Positions 26,089 through 35,195 of a DNA stretch of 64,000 nt are shown here, piece after piece. This stretch comes from Candidatus Coprovivens excrementavium (lineage in GTDB: Bacteria > Bacillota_I > Bacilli_A > RF39 > UBA660), in the NCBI GenBank assembly GCA_944363975.1, contig CALVVU010000003.1:62001-126000 (forward strand), written 5' to 3'. The notes under the pieces were generated by a model, which was given only the letters and a program-made list of their open reading frames with translations, did no database searches and was not told the origin of the DNA. A program made the position numbers and the translations under genes. Numbering within the stretch: the stretch's first letter is position 1; every line of letters starts with the position of its first letter.

Positions 26089-28473
26089 ATGTCTGATAAT
26101 AAAGATAAAGTAATTGAAGAGATTGAGAAAGAAACTAAACCTGGAGAAACGAAAGTAGTTAGTTATACAGAGTATGAAGTAGGACCAGAATCAGTTTCTC
26201 AAAATCCGATTGAATCAATTGGTCAAAATAATGGTTATGTTGGAGTACCAAAAGGACCTGCTTTTAATAATAAAGATTTTGAAAATCCTAGTATTAATAA
26301 TCGTCCTTTAACAGGTGCTATGCCAAGTTCACCAATTGATAAACCTGAAATTCCAAAGAAAAGTTTAGATAATCAAGGAGTTCCTAGTACACGTGAACAA
26401 GCACCAGATATTGGAAAAGATTATGGTAGTCCTGCACCACCTGCTGCTCCGCAAACACGTCCAGTGAGTGAAGTACCAAATACTACTAGACAAGATGGAA
26501 ATTCAGCACCAGTTACGAGAAATCCAAATGCAGTTAGTAAAAATAATGCACCAGTCAAGGATGAGGTTCCAAATAATCAAACGCCTAATCCAAATGCATT
26601 ACCTAAAAAAAATGATTTAGATGAAAGTAATACTGGCAAACATGATAATCCTTATAGTGATAGTGGAGTAAAAGGACCTGAACATCCACAAGCAGAAAAA
26701 AAAGATGAATCTAAAAAAGAAAATAATAAGGATAATAATAAGTCTAGTGAAGAAGATCAATCTTCGAATGAACAAACTGGAAATGGATATGGAGCTTTAA
26801 AAAGAGGTCAAAATAATAAATCTAATGATATTTCTTCAAATGCTCGTAGAAATTTAGCTCATAATAATCAGATAAAAAAAGAAAGAACTGGTGTAACACC
26901 AACTAAAACTGGGACTAAGTCATCATCTGGTAGTTCGACAACTGGGAAACCTAGTTTTAGTGCAAGAATACGAAATGGTATAGATAAATTAAGAAATCGA
27001 AAAAAGCCTAAAGGTAAAGTTGGTGCAACTGGAGCAGGTAGAATTGCTAAAAATGCTTTTAGTTTTTTAGTACGACATCCTTTTATTGCAATTATTATTG
27101 CTGTTATAATTTTATTATTTATCTTACTTTTGTTTGAAGAAATGGAAGGCTCTAGTTCAAGAAGAGGTGGTACACATTGTACTTATAGTTTAAAAGGTGT
27201 TGTGGCTTCTGGAGAGATTGAACTTAGTGGGTTGCAAGTTGAATTAATTAATTGTGATGGAACTGAAAGTAATTATACTGTTTTAGAAACAGTTGATTTT
27301 GAAAAATATGTTTTAGGAGTTGCATTAGCTGAAATTGGTCCTGATTCTCCTGATGAAGCAATTAAAACACAAATAGTTGCGGCACGTAATTTTGCACTTA
27401 CGAGAAATAGTGGCATGTGTCCAGGCAATCAGGATAATTGTTTTTACGGATATAATGCTTCAACTGGTAAGATAAGAATGAGAGCTTGTGAAGCTGATCA
27501 AGTTTATTGGAATTATGATAGTGATATTTATCGTCAAGATAGGGGTAGTATTTCATTATATTCACCAGAAGTTAATAGTGGAACTTTATGGAAGTCAGCT
27601 TTAGATGAAAACAGAAAAGCTGAAGTATTAAAATTAGCTGAAGAAGTTAAAGGAAAAGTCTTAGTTGATTCAAGTGGTAATGTTGTTAGTACAAGTTACG
27701 TTGCTTCAACATCAGAACAATTTATTTCATTAGCTAATGAAGGAAAGACTTATGATGAAATATTAGCTACTGTATATACAGATAGTAATGGATTTGGAGA
27801 TTCATATTGTAGTTCATATGGAAATATTGATTATGGAGATTATGTTTTATCTTCTGATGGTCATGAAATTTTACATCAACCTTTAGATTCTTTTTTGAGT
27901 AGTCAAGGAACTAGTTTGGAAGAATTTAATGCTTTGATAAGTGATAATGTTCAACAAGCTGGTTATGGCACAAGAGCTGGTGTTGTAGCAGCAGCTGTTA
28001 CGTTGATAGCAGAGTTAGGCAATAATTATAATGTTAAAGTTCCTTATTATTGGGGTGGCGGACATTATGATGGTGTTGTTGATGGAGCTTTAGGATATTG
28101 GGGTAGTACTCAATGTCATACGTATGCTAATGGCCAATCATATAATTATTGTGGTTTAGATTGTTCTGGATTTGTACCATGGGCAATAAAAAATGGTGGA
28201 TTTAATATTTCACAAATGTTAGCTGGAGATTTTCAAGGATTACCAGGAGCTCAACGTGTTTCTTTAAGAAGCGATGCCGTTTTGGAACCAGGTGATTTGT
28301 TGGAATCTAGTGGTCATATTGTTTTGGTCGTTGGAATTGAAGAAGGAAATTATATTTGTGCAGAAGCGAGTGGAAATTCATCAGGTGTTTTATTTACGAG
28401 AAGACCTTTTAATAGTTCTGGATATTGGGGTGTTAAAATGGATGGATTTTATGATACGCATGTAAGGAGTTAA
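26089..28473 (+). CDS. Membrane-anchored SpoIID + NlpC/P60 cell-wall hydrolase
   Basis: A 794-residue protein. Residues 1 to about 320 are a Pro/Asn/Lys-rich cytoplasmic region; one membrane helix is at about 331-350; the rest is outside. The first outer domain resembles SpoIID, a lytic transglycosylase (VDFEKYVLGVALAEIG, putative catalytic E415, then VAARNFAL). The C-terminal domain is NlpC/P60 with C692 in GLDCSGF and H742 in SSGHIV. It would open the wall for the machine, as VirB1 or CwlT-type proteins do, with SpoIID in place of lysozyme. Start chosen by GGTGG at 26080-26084. Confidence 0.88.
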   Translation: MSDNKDKVIEEIEKETKPGETKVVSYTEYEVGPESVSQNPIESIGQNNGYVGVPKGPAFNNKDFENPSINNRPLTGAMPSSPIDKPEIPKKSLDNQGVPSTREQAPDIGKDYGSPAPPAAPQTRPVSEVPNTTRQDGNSAPVTRNPNAVSKNNAPVKDEVPNNQTPNPNALPKKNDLDESNTGKHDNPYSDSGVKGPEHPQAEKKDESKKENNKDNNKSSEEDQSSNEQTGNGYGALKRGQNNKSNDISSNARRNLAHNNQIKKERTGVTPTKTGTKSSSGSSTTGKPSFSARIRNGIDKLRNRKKPKGKVGATGAGRIAKNAFSFLVRHPFIAIIIAVIILLFILLLFEEMEGSSSRRGGTHCTYSLKGVVASGEIELSGLQVELINCDGTESNYTVLETVDFEKYVLGVALAEIGPDSPDEAIKTQIVAARNFALTRNSGMCPGNQDNCFYGYNASTGKIRMRACEADQVYWNYDSDIYRQDRGSISLYSPEVNSGTLWKSALDENRKAEVLKLAEEVKGKVLVDSSGNVVSTSYVASTSEQFISLANEGKTYDEILATVYTDSNGFGDSYCSSYGNIDYGDYVLSSDGHEILHQPLDSFLSSQGTSLEEFNALISDNVQQAGYGTRAGVVAAAVTLIAELGNNYNVKVPYYWGGGHYDGVVDGALGYWGSTQCHTYANGQSYNYCGLDCSGFVPWAIKNGGFNISQMLAGDFQGLPGAQRVSLRSDAVLEPGDLLESSGHIVLVVGIEEGNYICAEASGNSSGVLFTRRPFNSSGYWGVKMDGFYDTHVRS

Positions 28474-28475
28474 TA

Positions 28476-29213
28476 ATGAAAAAAAGAATATGTTTATTAT
28501 TTAGTTTATTATTTTTGTTATGTGGTTGTACAGCTGAAGTTAATTTAGAAATTGAAGGAAATTCAATAAATGAAAGCGTTGATATTGTTGTTTTTCAAAA
28601 TAGTAATTTAACAAAAGATCAAATAAAAGCTGGTTTTAGAAATTATGTTCCAATATATTCTTCTGATGTTATAGTAGATACTAATCCTGATGAAGCTGTT
28701 AGTGGAGTAGATTATTATACAAAGAAAGAAGATGATTTAGGAACAGGATTTAAAATTAATTATAGCTATAATTTTGCTCTGAATAAGTATAAAGATGCAC
28801 GTACTGTGAAAGAGGGATTTCGTTCATCCAATATTCAAGTAAATAGAAATAATGAAACAGTGTTATTATCAACAGATAATAATGGTCTTTTATATTTTGA
28901 ACAATATCCAGATTTAGAAAAAGTTACAATTAATATTAAATCAGATTATCCTGTTAAAGAAAATAACGCTGATGTAGTAAACAATAATATATATACATGG
29001 AACTTTAGTCGTGGCGATAAGAAAAATATATATATGTTACTCGATACAAAAGTTGAAGAGGACTCAGAGGTAATAGAAAAAAAAGAAAATAATGAGCCAG
29101 AAGATGAAAATGAAGTTGTTACATTATTTAACGAACATCCATATGTAATTATTATTTTGTCTTTATTATTATTTATTGTAATAGTTTTAATTATTTCTAA
29201 ATTAAAAAGATAA
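28476..29213 (+). CDS. Lipoprotein with C-terminal membrane helix
   Basis: A 245-residue protein with a lipoprotein signal (lipobox LCGC, modified Cys about residue 18), a beta-rich extracytoplasmic domain, an acidic Lys/Glu linker and a C-terminal membrane helix (about 222-242). It starts 2 bases after the hydrolase gene, with AAGGAG, so it probably works with it at the wall. The ectodomain faintly resembles DUF3153-type lipoproteins; specific function unknown. Confidence 0.75.
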   Translation: MKKRICLLFSLLFLLCGCTAEVNLEIEGNSINESVDIVVFQNSNLTKDQIKAGFRNYVPIYSSDVIVDTNPDEAVSGVDYYTKKEDDLGTGFKINYSYNFALNKYKDARTVKEGFRSSNIQVNRNNETVLLSTDNNGLLYFEQYPDLEKVTINIKSDYPVKENNADVVNNNIYTWNFSRGDKKNIYMLLDTKVEEDSEVIEKKENNEPEDENEVVTLFNEHPYVIIILSLLLFIVIVLIISKLKR

Positions 29214-29250
29214 TAAAAATAAAAGGTAATAACACCTTTTATTTTTATTA
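29211..29250 (+). terminator. Very stable terminator
   Basis: A 17-bp perfect stem (29211-29227 with 29234-29250), loop AATAAC, A/T-rich base. It overlaps the preceding stop codon. Confidence 0.85.
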
Positions 29251-29292
29251 GGTTGTGTAGTATAATATATTTATGTTTGGGGTGATTAATCT

Positions 29293-32112
29293 GTGAAATT
29301 TCGTATTTCGAGTAAAGATTTTTTAATATTTGCTATATTTATAGTTTTATTATTATATTTATGTGCATTGATAACTACAAATATTGGATATTTAGGTAGT
29401 ACAGGGACTTTTTATGGATTAAATCCAATACCTGGTTTTACTGAATATTTTGGGGCAACAATAATAATTTTTATTATTTTTGTGATTGTTATATTTACAT
29501 CTGTTTCTTCTTTTGTTTTCGAAAGAAAAAAAGGTATAGGTTTAGAATTTGGAGAGAAGGAAAACAAAGGATATTCTAGATGGGCTAAAGATAGAGAAAT
29601 AAAAAATGATAAAGATGTTGAAGTAGTTGATCCATTAGCAAATGAATCAAAGTATGCTGGAATTCCGTTGGTAAATGATGGAAAACATTTATGGGTTGAT
29701 AATGGTGAATATCATAATTTAGTAATAGGTTCTACTGGTTCTGGTAAATCTCAAACAATAGTTGAACCAATGGTAGAGCTTTTAATAAAAAAAGGCGAAA
29801 GTATGATTATAACAGACCCTAAAGGTGAACTTTTTAAAGCTGCTAGTGATTATATGCGTCAAAGGGGATATAATGTTGTTATTTTGAACTTCCGTGAACC
29901 ACAAAATGGTAATGCATGGAATCCACTTACTTTACCATATCAATATTATAAAGATGGTAATTTTGATAAAGCTACAGAGTTATTAGATGATGTTGCTTTA
30001 AATATTTTGTATGATCCGAACAATAAAAGTGGTGATCCTTTCTGGGAAAAGTCAGCTGCAGATTATTTTTCTGGTTTATCTTTAGGTTTATTTGAAGATG
30101 CAAAAACAGATGAAATTAATCTTAATTCTATTAATTATATGGGAATTGTTGGAGAAGAGAAGTTTGCAGCAAGTAACTATATTAAAGAATATTTTACATT
30201 AAAAGGTGAGTCATCAAATGCTTATGTTTTTGCGTCTAATACTATTAATGCTCCTAGTGATACTAAGGGTGGTATTTTATCTGTATTTAGACAAAAAATA
30301 AGATTATTTGCATCACGTGAAAATTTATCTGAAATGTTGTCATATAGTGATTTTGATATGCGTAATATTGGAAAAGAAAAAACAGCTGTTTTTATAGTTA
30401 TTCATGATGAAAAAACAACTTATCATGGATTAGCAACTATTTTTATTAAACAATGTTATGAAACTTTAATTGATGTTGCACAGTCAAATGGTGGTAAATT
30501 ACCTTATCGTACTAATTTTATTTTAGATGAGTTTGCTAATATGCCACCACTAAAAGATGTTACAACGATGGTTACAGCAGCACGTTCACGTGCAATAAGA
30601 TTTACTTTTATTATTCAAAATTTTGCTCAGTTAAAAAGTGTATATGGTAATGAAGATGCAGAAACAATTAAAGGTAACTGTGGTAATTTAGTATATTTGA
30701 TAAGTACAGAATTAGCTGCATTGGAAGAAATAAGTAAAATGTGTGGTGAAGTAAAATCAAGTGAAAAAGATAAAACAGCTTCAACACCTTTAGTTACTGT
30801 TACAGATTTACAAAAATTAAAATTATTTGAAGCAATAATTATTCGTTGGAGATTAGCTCCATTTAAAACAAAATATACACCTAATTTTAAAATGGATTGG
30901 GGTCATCCAAAAAGTGAAGCTGTTTATCCGACAAGGAAGAAAAAAGAAATTAGTTTATTTGATGTTAAAGAATTTACTAAGAAGAAAAAAAGTGAAAAAA
31001 TTAAGAATTCTCTAAGTGAAAAAGGTCCTGGTATGGGAACTGGTAATTCTTTTGGTAGTTTTGGAGATAATAATCCTTTTGCTCACAAGTCATCATCTAA
31101 TCCTTTTAGTACTAATTCTGATCCGTTCGGAATGCCATCACCACGCAATGAAGGTGGAATGTTTGGTGGTCTAGGTGGTGGAATTGATCTAGATGCGATG
31201 ATGAAAGATATTGACCGAAAAATTGCTGAATTGGATGCGGAAGAAGAAAGGCAAAAACAAGAGCAAGCTAAACTTAAAAATAATAATTTAGATAATAAAA
31301 AAGTAAACGATATTGGAACTCTTGATAATAATAATGCAATTATTAATGATAATAAAGATATTCTTCCTAAAACAGGTGGATTAAGTTTACTTGATGAAAG
31401 AATAAATGATGATGTTAATATTAAGCCAATTGATGATAAACCACATATTAAAGATGTTGAACCTGTTAAGGAACAGCTATCTATTGAAATGAATAATGAT
31501 AATACTAATAAAGTTGATACGAGTAAGATTAATGTTGATTCTGGTTTTAATATATTTGGAAGTACTTTAAATGATAAATCGTCAGATGAAAAAAATCAAA
31601 ATACGAGTATTTCGATTGGTAATGAAAAAGCAAATATTGCAGTAGCAACTAGTAGTCCGATTGATGATGAAGATATTGGATTTGATTCTTTACCAAAAGT
31701 TGAGAATGCTTCTATAATTACACCGAATTATAGTAGTGGGTCTGTTGTTAAAACAAGTAATGATAATTATAATATTTATAATTCGGTACCTAATATGATA
31801 GATTCGGTAAAAGATGATATAAAACCAGCAACACAAGTTAAGGAAGAAACTAATAATTTTATTGATAGTATTGAAATTTCAAAAGATAAACTTAGTAATA
31901 TAACTAATAAACTTAATGATTATAATAGTAATAATAATCAGAAGGTTAATAATATGGTTTCTAACAATAACAATACTAATATATCTGATGTTAAAACTAA
32001 TTCTAATGTTGAAAAAGCAAATATTAATGTAGATCCAGATAAAATTGTTATTAATAGTAATAATGCTATTTCTGATGATGAATTTTTTGATGACTTTTTT
32101 GGAGATGATTAA
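29293..32112 (+). CDS. virD4: VirD4/TraG-family type IV coupling ATPase
   Basis: A 939-residue protein with two N-terminal membrane segments (about 9-30 and 54-74), then the coupling-protein ATPase: Walker A GSTGSGKS (146-153), DPKGEL, and Walker B LDEF at about 410-413. VirD4 proteins select substrates and feed them into the T4SS channel. After about residue 560 there is a long Asn/Asp/Ser-rich, probably disordered extension ending in an acidic-aromatic tail (DDEFFDDFFGDD). Start is GTG, fixed by GGGGTG at 29279-29284; TATAAT is at 29261-29266. A stray LPKTG in the tail is cytoplasmic and not a sortase signal. Confidence 0.93.
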   Translation: MKFRISSKDFLIFAIFIVLLLYLCALITTNIGYLGSTGTFYGLNPIPGFTEYFGATIIIFIIFVIVIFTSVSSFVFERKKGIGLEFGEKENKGYSRWAKDREIKNDKDVEVVDPLANESKYAGIPLVNDGKHLWVDNGEYHNLVIGSTGSGKSQTIVEPMVELLIKKGESMIITDPKGELFKAASDYMRQRGYNVVILNFREPQNGNAWNPLTLPYQYYKDGNFDKATELLDDVALNILYDPNNKSGDPFWEKSAADYFSGLSLGLFEDAKTDEINLNSINYMGIVGEEKFAASNYIKEYFTLKGESSNAYVFASNTINAPSDTKGGILSVFRQKIRLFASRENLSEMLSYSDFDMRNIGKEKTAVFIVIHDEKTTYHGLATIFIKQCYETLIDVAQSNGGKLPYRTNFILDEFANMPPLKDVTTMVTAARSRAIRFTFIIQNFAQLKSVYGNEDAETIKGNCGNLVYLISTELAALEEISKMCGEVKSSEKDKTASTPLVTVTDLQKLKLFEAIIIRWRLAPFKTKYTPNFKMDWGHPKSEAVYPTRKKKEISLFDVKEFTKKKKSEKIKNSLSEKGPGMGTGNSFGSFGDNNPFAHKSSSNPFSTNSDPFGMPSPRNEGGMFGGLGGGIDLDAMMKDIDRKIAELDAEEERQKQEQAKLKNNNLDNKKVNDIGTLDNNNAIINDNKDILPKTGGLSLLDERINDDVNIKPIDDKPHIKDVEPVKEQLSIEMNNDNTNKVDTSKINVDSGFNIFGSTLNDKSSDEKNQNTSISIGNEKANIAVATSSPIDDEDIGFDSLPKVENASIITPNYSSGSVVKTSNDNYNIYNSVPNMIDSVKDDIKPATQVKEETNNFIDSIEISKDKLSNITNKLNDYNSNNNQKVNNMVSNNNNTNISDVKTNSNVEKANINVDPDKIVINSNNAISDDEFFDDFFGDD

Positions 32113-32128
32113 AATCATCTCTTTTTTT
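32102..32128 (+). terminator. Terminator at end of hybrid locus
   Basis: GAGATGAT (32102-32109) pairs with ATCATCTC (32114-32121), loop TAAA, then seven T. It overlaps the virD4 stop codon. Confidence 0.9.
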
Positions 32129-32153
32129 AGCATATAATATAGAGGGGGATAAA

Positions 32154-32399
32154 ATGAAAAAAATTCAACTATGTGATTATAAGGCTAATATGGGAATTTT
32201 TATTGATCTTAATTATCATGATAATAAAGTTGTAGAAGTTGCGAAACATATTCCATATGAAGAATTATTAACTAACTACAAAGAATTATTAGATAAAAAT
32301 AAAAAATATTTTTTATTTTGTAATGGTGGAATAAAGAGTAAAAAAGCAGCAACAATATTAGAATTTTATGGTTATGATGTGACATTGGTTTATAAATAG
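32154..32399 (+). CDS. Small rhodanese-like protein
   Basis: An 81-residue single-domain rhodanese: an N-terminal part with FIDLNYHD, HIPYEEL, and the active-site loop FCNGGIKSKKAA with the putative sulfur-carrying C56. Such proteins shuttle sulfane sulfur in the cytoplasm; the partner is unknown. It is slightly shorter than usual. TATAAT at 32133-32138 and AGAGGGGG give it its own promoter and ribosome site. Confidence 0.82.
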   Translation: MKKIQLCDYKANMGIFIDLNYHDNKVVEVAKHIPYEELLTNYKELLDKNKKYFLFCNGGIKSKKAATILEFYGYDVTLVYK

Positions 32400-32430
32400 T
32401 GAAAAGTTTACATCTATAAAATAAGAACAA

Positions 32431-32459
32431 TTGTTTTTTAATGTTGCATAAATTATAAT
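32431..32459 (+). promoter_or_regulatory. Promoter placing transcription start at the start codon
   Basis: TTGTTT (32431-32436), 17-base spacer, TATAAT (32454-32459). The expected transcription start (about 32466) coincides with the first start codons of the next gene, which has no ribosome binding site. Confidence 0.65.
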
Positions 32460-32468
32460 AATGTTGTG

Positions 32469-33074
32469 ATGTATATGGAGTTTTTTGAAGTAGTAAATAA
32501 CTTAAGTATAGAATTAAATAACTTTTTAATGAATGCTGGAATGTGGGCTCCTTTAATATCTTCATTGTTAATTATTGCAGAAGGAGTGCTAGCATTTTTA
32601 CCTTTAGTTGTTTTTGTTACAATTAATGTTTTGTCTTTAGGTCCTGTTTTAGGAGGTATTATTTCATGGATTTTTACAACTTTGGGAAGTTTATTAGCTT
32701 TCTTATTATTTCGTAAAGGATTTAGTTCCTTTTTTAATAAGAAAATTGAGAATAATCGAAAATTAGAAAAGTTTATGAATTCAATTGATGAATTAAAATT
32801 TAGACAATTAGTTTTAATTATTGCAATTCCATTTGCTCCTTCTTTTTTTATTAATTTGGGAGCTGGATTGTCTAATATAGCATTGAAAAAATATTTTTAT
32901 GCTTTATTATTAGGTAAAGTTTTTGTTATTATTTTTTTAGGATATATAGGTAGTAATATAATAGATTGTTTTACTAATCCGATTATATTAATAAAGGTCA
33001 TTGGATTAATTTTATTGGCATATATATTAGCTCAAGTTGTTAATAAAAAGTTTGATTTGGATGGGAGATTTTAA
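32469..33074 (+). CDS. DedA/VTT-domain membrane protein
   Basis: A polytopic membrane protein of about 200 residues with features of the SNARE-associated VTT (DedA/TVP38) family: an early amphipathic stretch, the LPLVVFVTINVLSLGPVLGG region and an IPFAPSFFINLGAG reentrant segment. DedA-type proteins move or scramble lipid carriers. Start could be GTG 32466, ATG 32469 or ATG 32475; no Shine-Dalgarno is present and the mRNA may be leaderless. Three bases separate it from rmuC. Confidence 0.75.
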   Translation: MYMEFFEVVNNLSIELNNFLMNAGMWAPLISSLLIIAEGVLAFLPLVVFVTINVLSLGPVLGGIISWIFTTLGSLLAFLLFRKGFSSFFNKKIENNRKLEKFMNSIDELKFRQLVLIIAIPFAPSFFINLGAGLSNIALKKYFYALLLGKVFVIIFLGYIGSNIIDCFTNPIILIKVIGLILLAYILAQVVNKKFDLDGRF

Positions 33075-33077
33075 AAA

Positions 33078-34157
33078 ATGGAATATATTTTATTATTTTT
33101 ATTAATTATATTAATTATTTTAGTACTAATGTTATTATTTAAAAAAGATGATGATAAGGATATAGTAGAGAGATTAGGAAAATTAGAAAAAAGTGTAAGT
33201 AATGATTTAGCAGATTTTAAATTTGATATTAATAAATTTTTAAATGACGATTTTACTAAATTAAATGATAAAGTTGAAGAAAAGTTATTGTTGATAAATG
33301 AAAAAGTTAATGAAAGAATTGACCAAAATTTTGAAAAAACAAATAAAACTTTTACTAATATTTTGGAAAGATTAACTAAGATTGATGAAGCACAAAAGAA
33401 AATTGATAGCTTATCTATTGAGATTGTTGGTTTACAGAATGTTTTAACTGATAAAAAAACTAGAGGTATTTTTGGCGAAGTAAATTTAAATTATATTTTA
33501 TCATCAGTATTTGGAGAAAAAAAATCTGGTATTTATGAATTACAGCATGTAATGAGTAATGGAAGTATTGCAGATTCAATTTTATTTGCTCCTGAGCCAT
33601 TAGGGACTATTTGTATAGATAGTAAATTTCCTTTAGAGAATTATGAACGTATGACTGATAAATCTTTGTCGCAGCTTGAAAGAGATGCTGCAACTAAACT
33701 ATTTAAAAGCGATGTAAAAAAGCATATTGATGCTATTAGTACGAAGTATATAATACCTGGTGAAACTGCTGATGAAGCAATTATGTTTTTACCTGCTGAA
33801 GCAATTTTTGCAGAAATTAATGCTTATCATCCTGAATTGTTGAGATATTCATATGAGAAAAAAGTTTGGATTACAGGTCCTACTACATTGATGAGTACAC
33901 TAACAATAATTCAAATGATATTGAAAAATATTGAAAGAGATAAATATGCAAGGGTAATACATGTTGAATTAAATAAATTAAGTCGTGAATTTATGAAATA
34001 TCGCGAAAGATGGGATAAATTATCACGTAGTATAGATACAGTTACTAAAGATATTAAAGATATTAATATTACAACAGAAAAAATTACAAAAAGATTTGAT
34101 TCTATAAATAGTGTTGATCTTAGTCTTATTGAAGAGAATAGTCAGGTTGAAAAATAA
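33078..34157 (+). CDS. rmuC: DNA recombination protein RmuC homologue
   Basis: A 359-residue protein with an N-terminal membrane helix (about 2-20), a coiled-coil region (about 30-115) and the RmuC nuclease-like core (RGIFGEVNLNYIL, ICIDSKFPLENY with the conserved Asp-Ser-Lys). RmuC limits DNA rearrangements at inverted repeats in E. coli; biochemical details are poorly known. It follows the VTT protein in one operon and ends in a terminator. Confidence 0.92.
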   Translation: MEYILLFLLIILIILVLMLLFKKDDDKDIVERLGKLEKSVSNDLADFKFDINKFLNDDFTKLNDKVEEKLLLINEKVNERIDQNFEKTNKTFTNILERLTKIDEAQKKIDSLSIEIVGLQNVLTDKKTRGIFGEVNLNYILSSVFGEKKSGIYELQHVMSNGSIADSILFAPEPLGTICIDSKFPLENYERMTDKSLSQLERDAATKLFKSDVKKHIDAISTKYIIPGETADEAIMFLPAEAIFAEINAYHPELLRYSYEKKVWITGPTTLMSTLTIIQMILKNIERDKYARVIHVELNKLSREFMKYRERWDKLSRSIDTVTKDIKDINITTEKITKRFDSINSVDLSLIEENSQVEK

Positions 34158-34180
34158 AAGAGTTTTAGAACTCTTTTTTT
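34156..34180. terminator. Bidirectional terminator
   Basis: AAAAGAGTT (34156-34164) pairs with AACTCTTTT (34169-34177), loop TTAG, T run. It separates rmuC from the convergent membrane protein gene. Confidence 0.88.
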
Positions 34181-34956
34181 TAACGATACCAATATAGAAG
34201 AAAAAGGGTAAGAATAATAATATATATTGATAATTTGTATAATTTATTTTGATGATATAGATATTTAAAGTATTTTAATGCTTTTATTGAGATGGTAATG
34301 GATAATATAAAAGTTAAGAAAAAATAGAGATAGTAATTTTGACTTTTTATTATAAAGATAAGACTTGGTATAGATTTTATTATTAGGAGTGGAATAATTG
34401 ATAAAAAGGAAATAATTAATGAATTATTTTGATTTATTTTTCTTAATTTGGAAAAAAACAAATTACATAGTAGGGGATTTATAGAAGGTATAAAAGTTAG
34501 AATAGTAGAACATCCAATAAATAGGGAATCAAAATAAGTTAATTCGTGAAATTTTCGATTACCTTTTTTATTAGTAGAAAGAAAGATAATAATACTTAGA
34601 ATGGTTAAAGAAAGAGGTAAGGTTTTAAGACTGTTAGAATAGTGTGGTACTAGATAATAAATTATAGTATTAATTAAAGAAATGATAATTATTATACGAA
34701 GATATTTTAAGTAATATTTTGTTTTCTTTTTATCTTTAGTAATAATGTTTTTTATAAGTGAAAAAAATTTTTTTTTAAAAATTATAAGAATGGTAAAAAT
34801 AAAGAAAAGATAAAAAGAATTGATAAATATTTGATTAGTAAATATTTTGGTATTGAATAAATTGTTTAATATATAGATATGGGTTGATGTTGAAATATTT
34901 AAAAAAAATGTGATACTTGTTATTATACTAAGAATAATGCATGTAATTATATTCAT
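34180..34956 (-). CDS. Divergent UppP/BacA-like membrane protein, probably non-catalytic
   Basis: A 258-residue polytopic protein. Two regions align by eye with undecaprenyl-diphosphatase UppP: TFFLNISTSTH (16-26) with TEFLPxSSxGH, and FIPSINPLL (155-163) with LIPGVSRSG. The catalytic Glu is replaced by F17 and the SRSG arginine by P161, while H26 remains. If homologous, it has lost phosphatase chemistry; it could bind or move the lipid instead. The family call is tentative. It is divergent from the small ORF at 35007. Confidence 0.55.
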   Translation of the reverse strand: MNIITCIILSIITSITFFLNISTSTHIYILNNLFNTKIFTNQIFINSFYLFFIFTILIIFKKKFFSLIKNIITKDKKKTKYYLKYLRIIIIISLINTIIYYLVPHYSNSLKTLPLSLTILSIIIFLSTNKKGNRKFHELTYFDSLFIGCSTILTFIPSINPLLCNLFFSKLRKINQNNSLIISFLSIIPLLIIKSIPSLIFIIKSQNYYLYFFLTFILSITISIKALKYFKYLYHQNKLYKLSIYIIILTLFLLYWYR

Positions 34957-35006
34957 TATTTCACCTTAATAAATAATATAATTAATTTTGTTAAATATAC
35001 TTTATT

Positions 35007-35177
35007 ATGAAAAATATTTTGGGAATTTTTTTTATTAGTATTTCAGTAGCTATAGTTATAATTTATAGTAATTTGTTAATATTTGGATATTCTGTTGTTG
35101 ATTTTTTTAAGTATTTATTAAAGTGTTGGGAATTTTATTTTTTTATATTGGGAATTTATCTAATAAAAAAAAGATAG
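35007..35177 (+). CDS. Small two-helix membrane protein
   Basis: A 56-residue frame of two hydrophobic segments (about 4-28 and 43-53) ending KKR. TATACT (34996-35001) lies 5 bases before the ATG and there is no ribosome binding site, so any mRNA would be leaderless, as for 42600 and 45683. It ends inside the trpS terminator. Function unknown; it could be chance coding in AT-rich DNA. Confidence 0.45.
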   Translation: MKNILGIFFISISVAIVIIYSNLLIFGYSVVDFFKYLLKCWEFYFFILGIYLIKKR

Positions 35178-35195
35178 ATTTTAATAATCTATCTT
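35161..35195 (-). terminator. trpS terminator
   Basis: On the minus strand AAGATAGATT (35195-35186) pairs with AATCTATCTT (35180-35171), then a T run. It contains the last trpS codons. Confidence 0.88.

Noticed and set aside
31360-31380. LPKTG in the VirD4 tail as a sortase signal
   Set aside because: It is internal, in a cytoplasmic tail, with no following hydrophobic segment or basic end.
5493-32112. Integrative conjugative element
   Set aside because: No relaxase, integrase, replication or regulatory genes and no flanking direct repeats noticed; the tRNA genes are far away.
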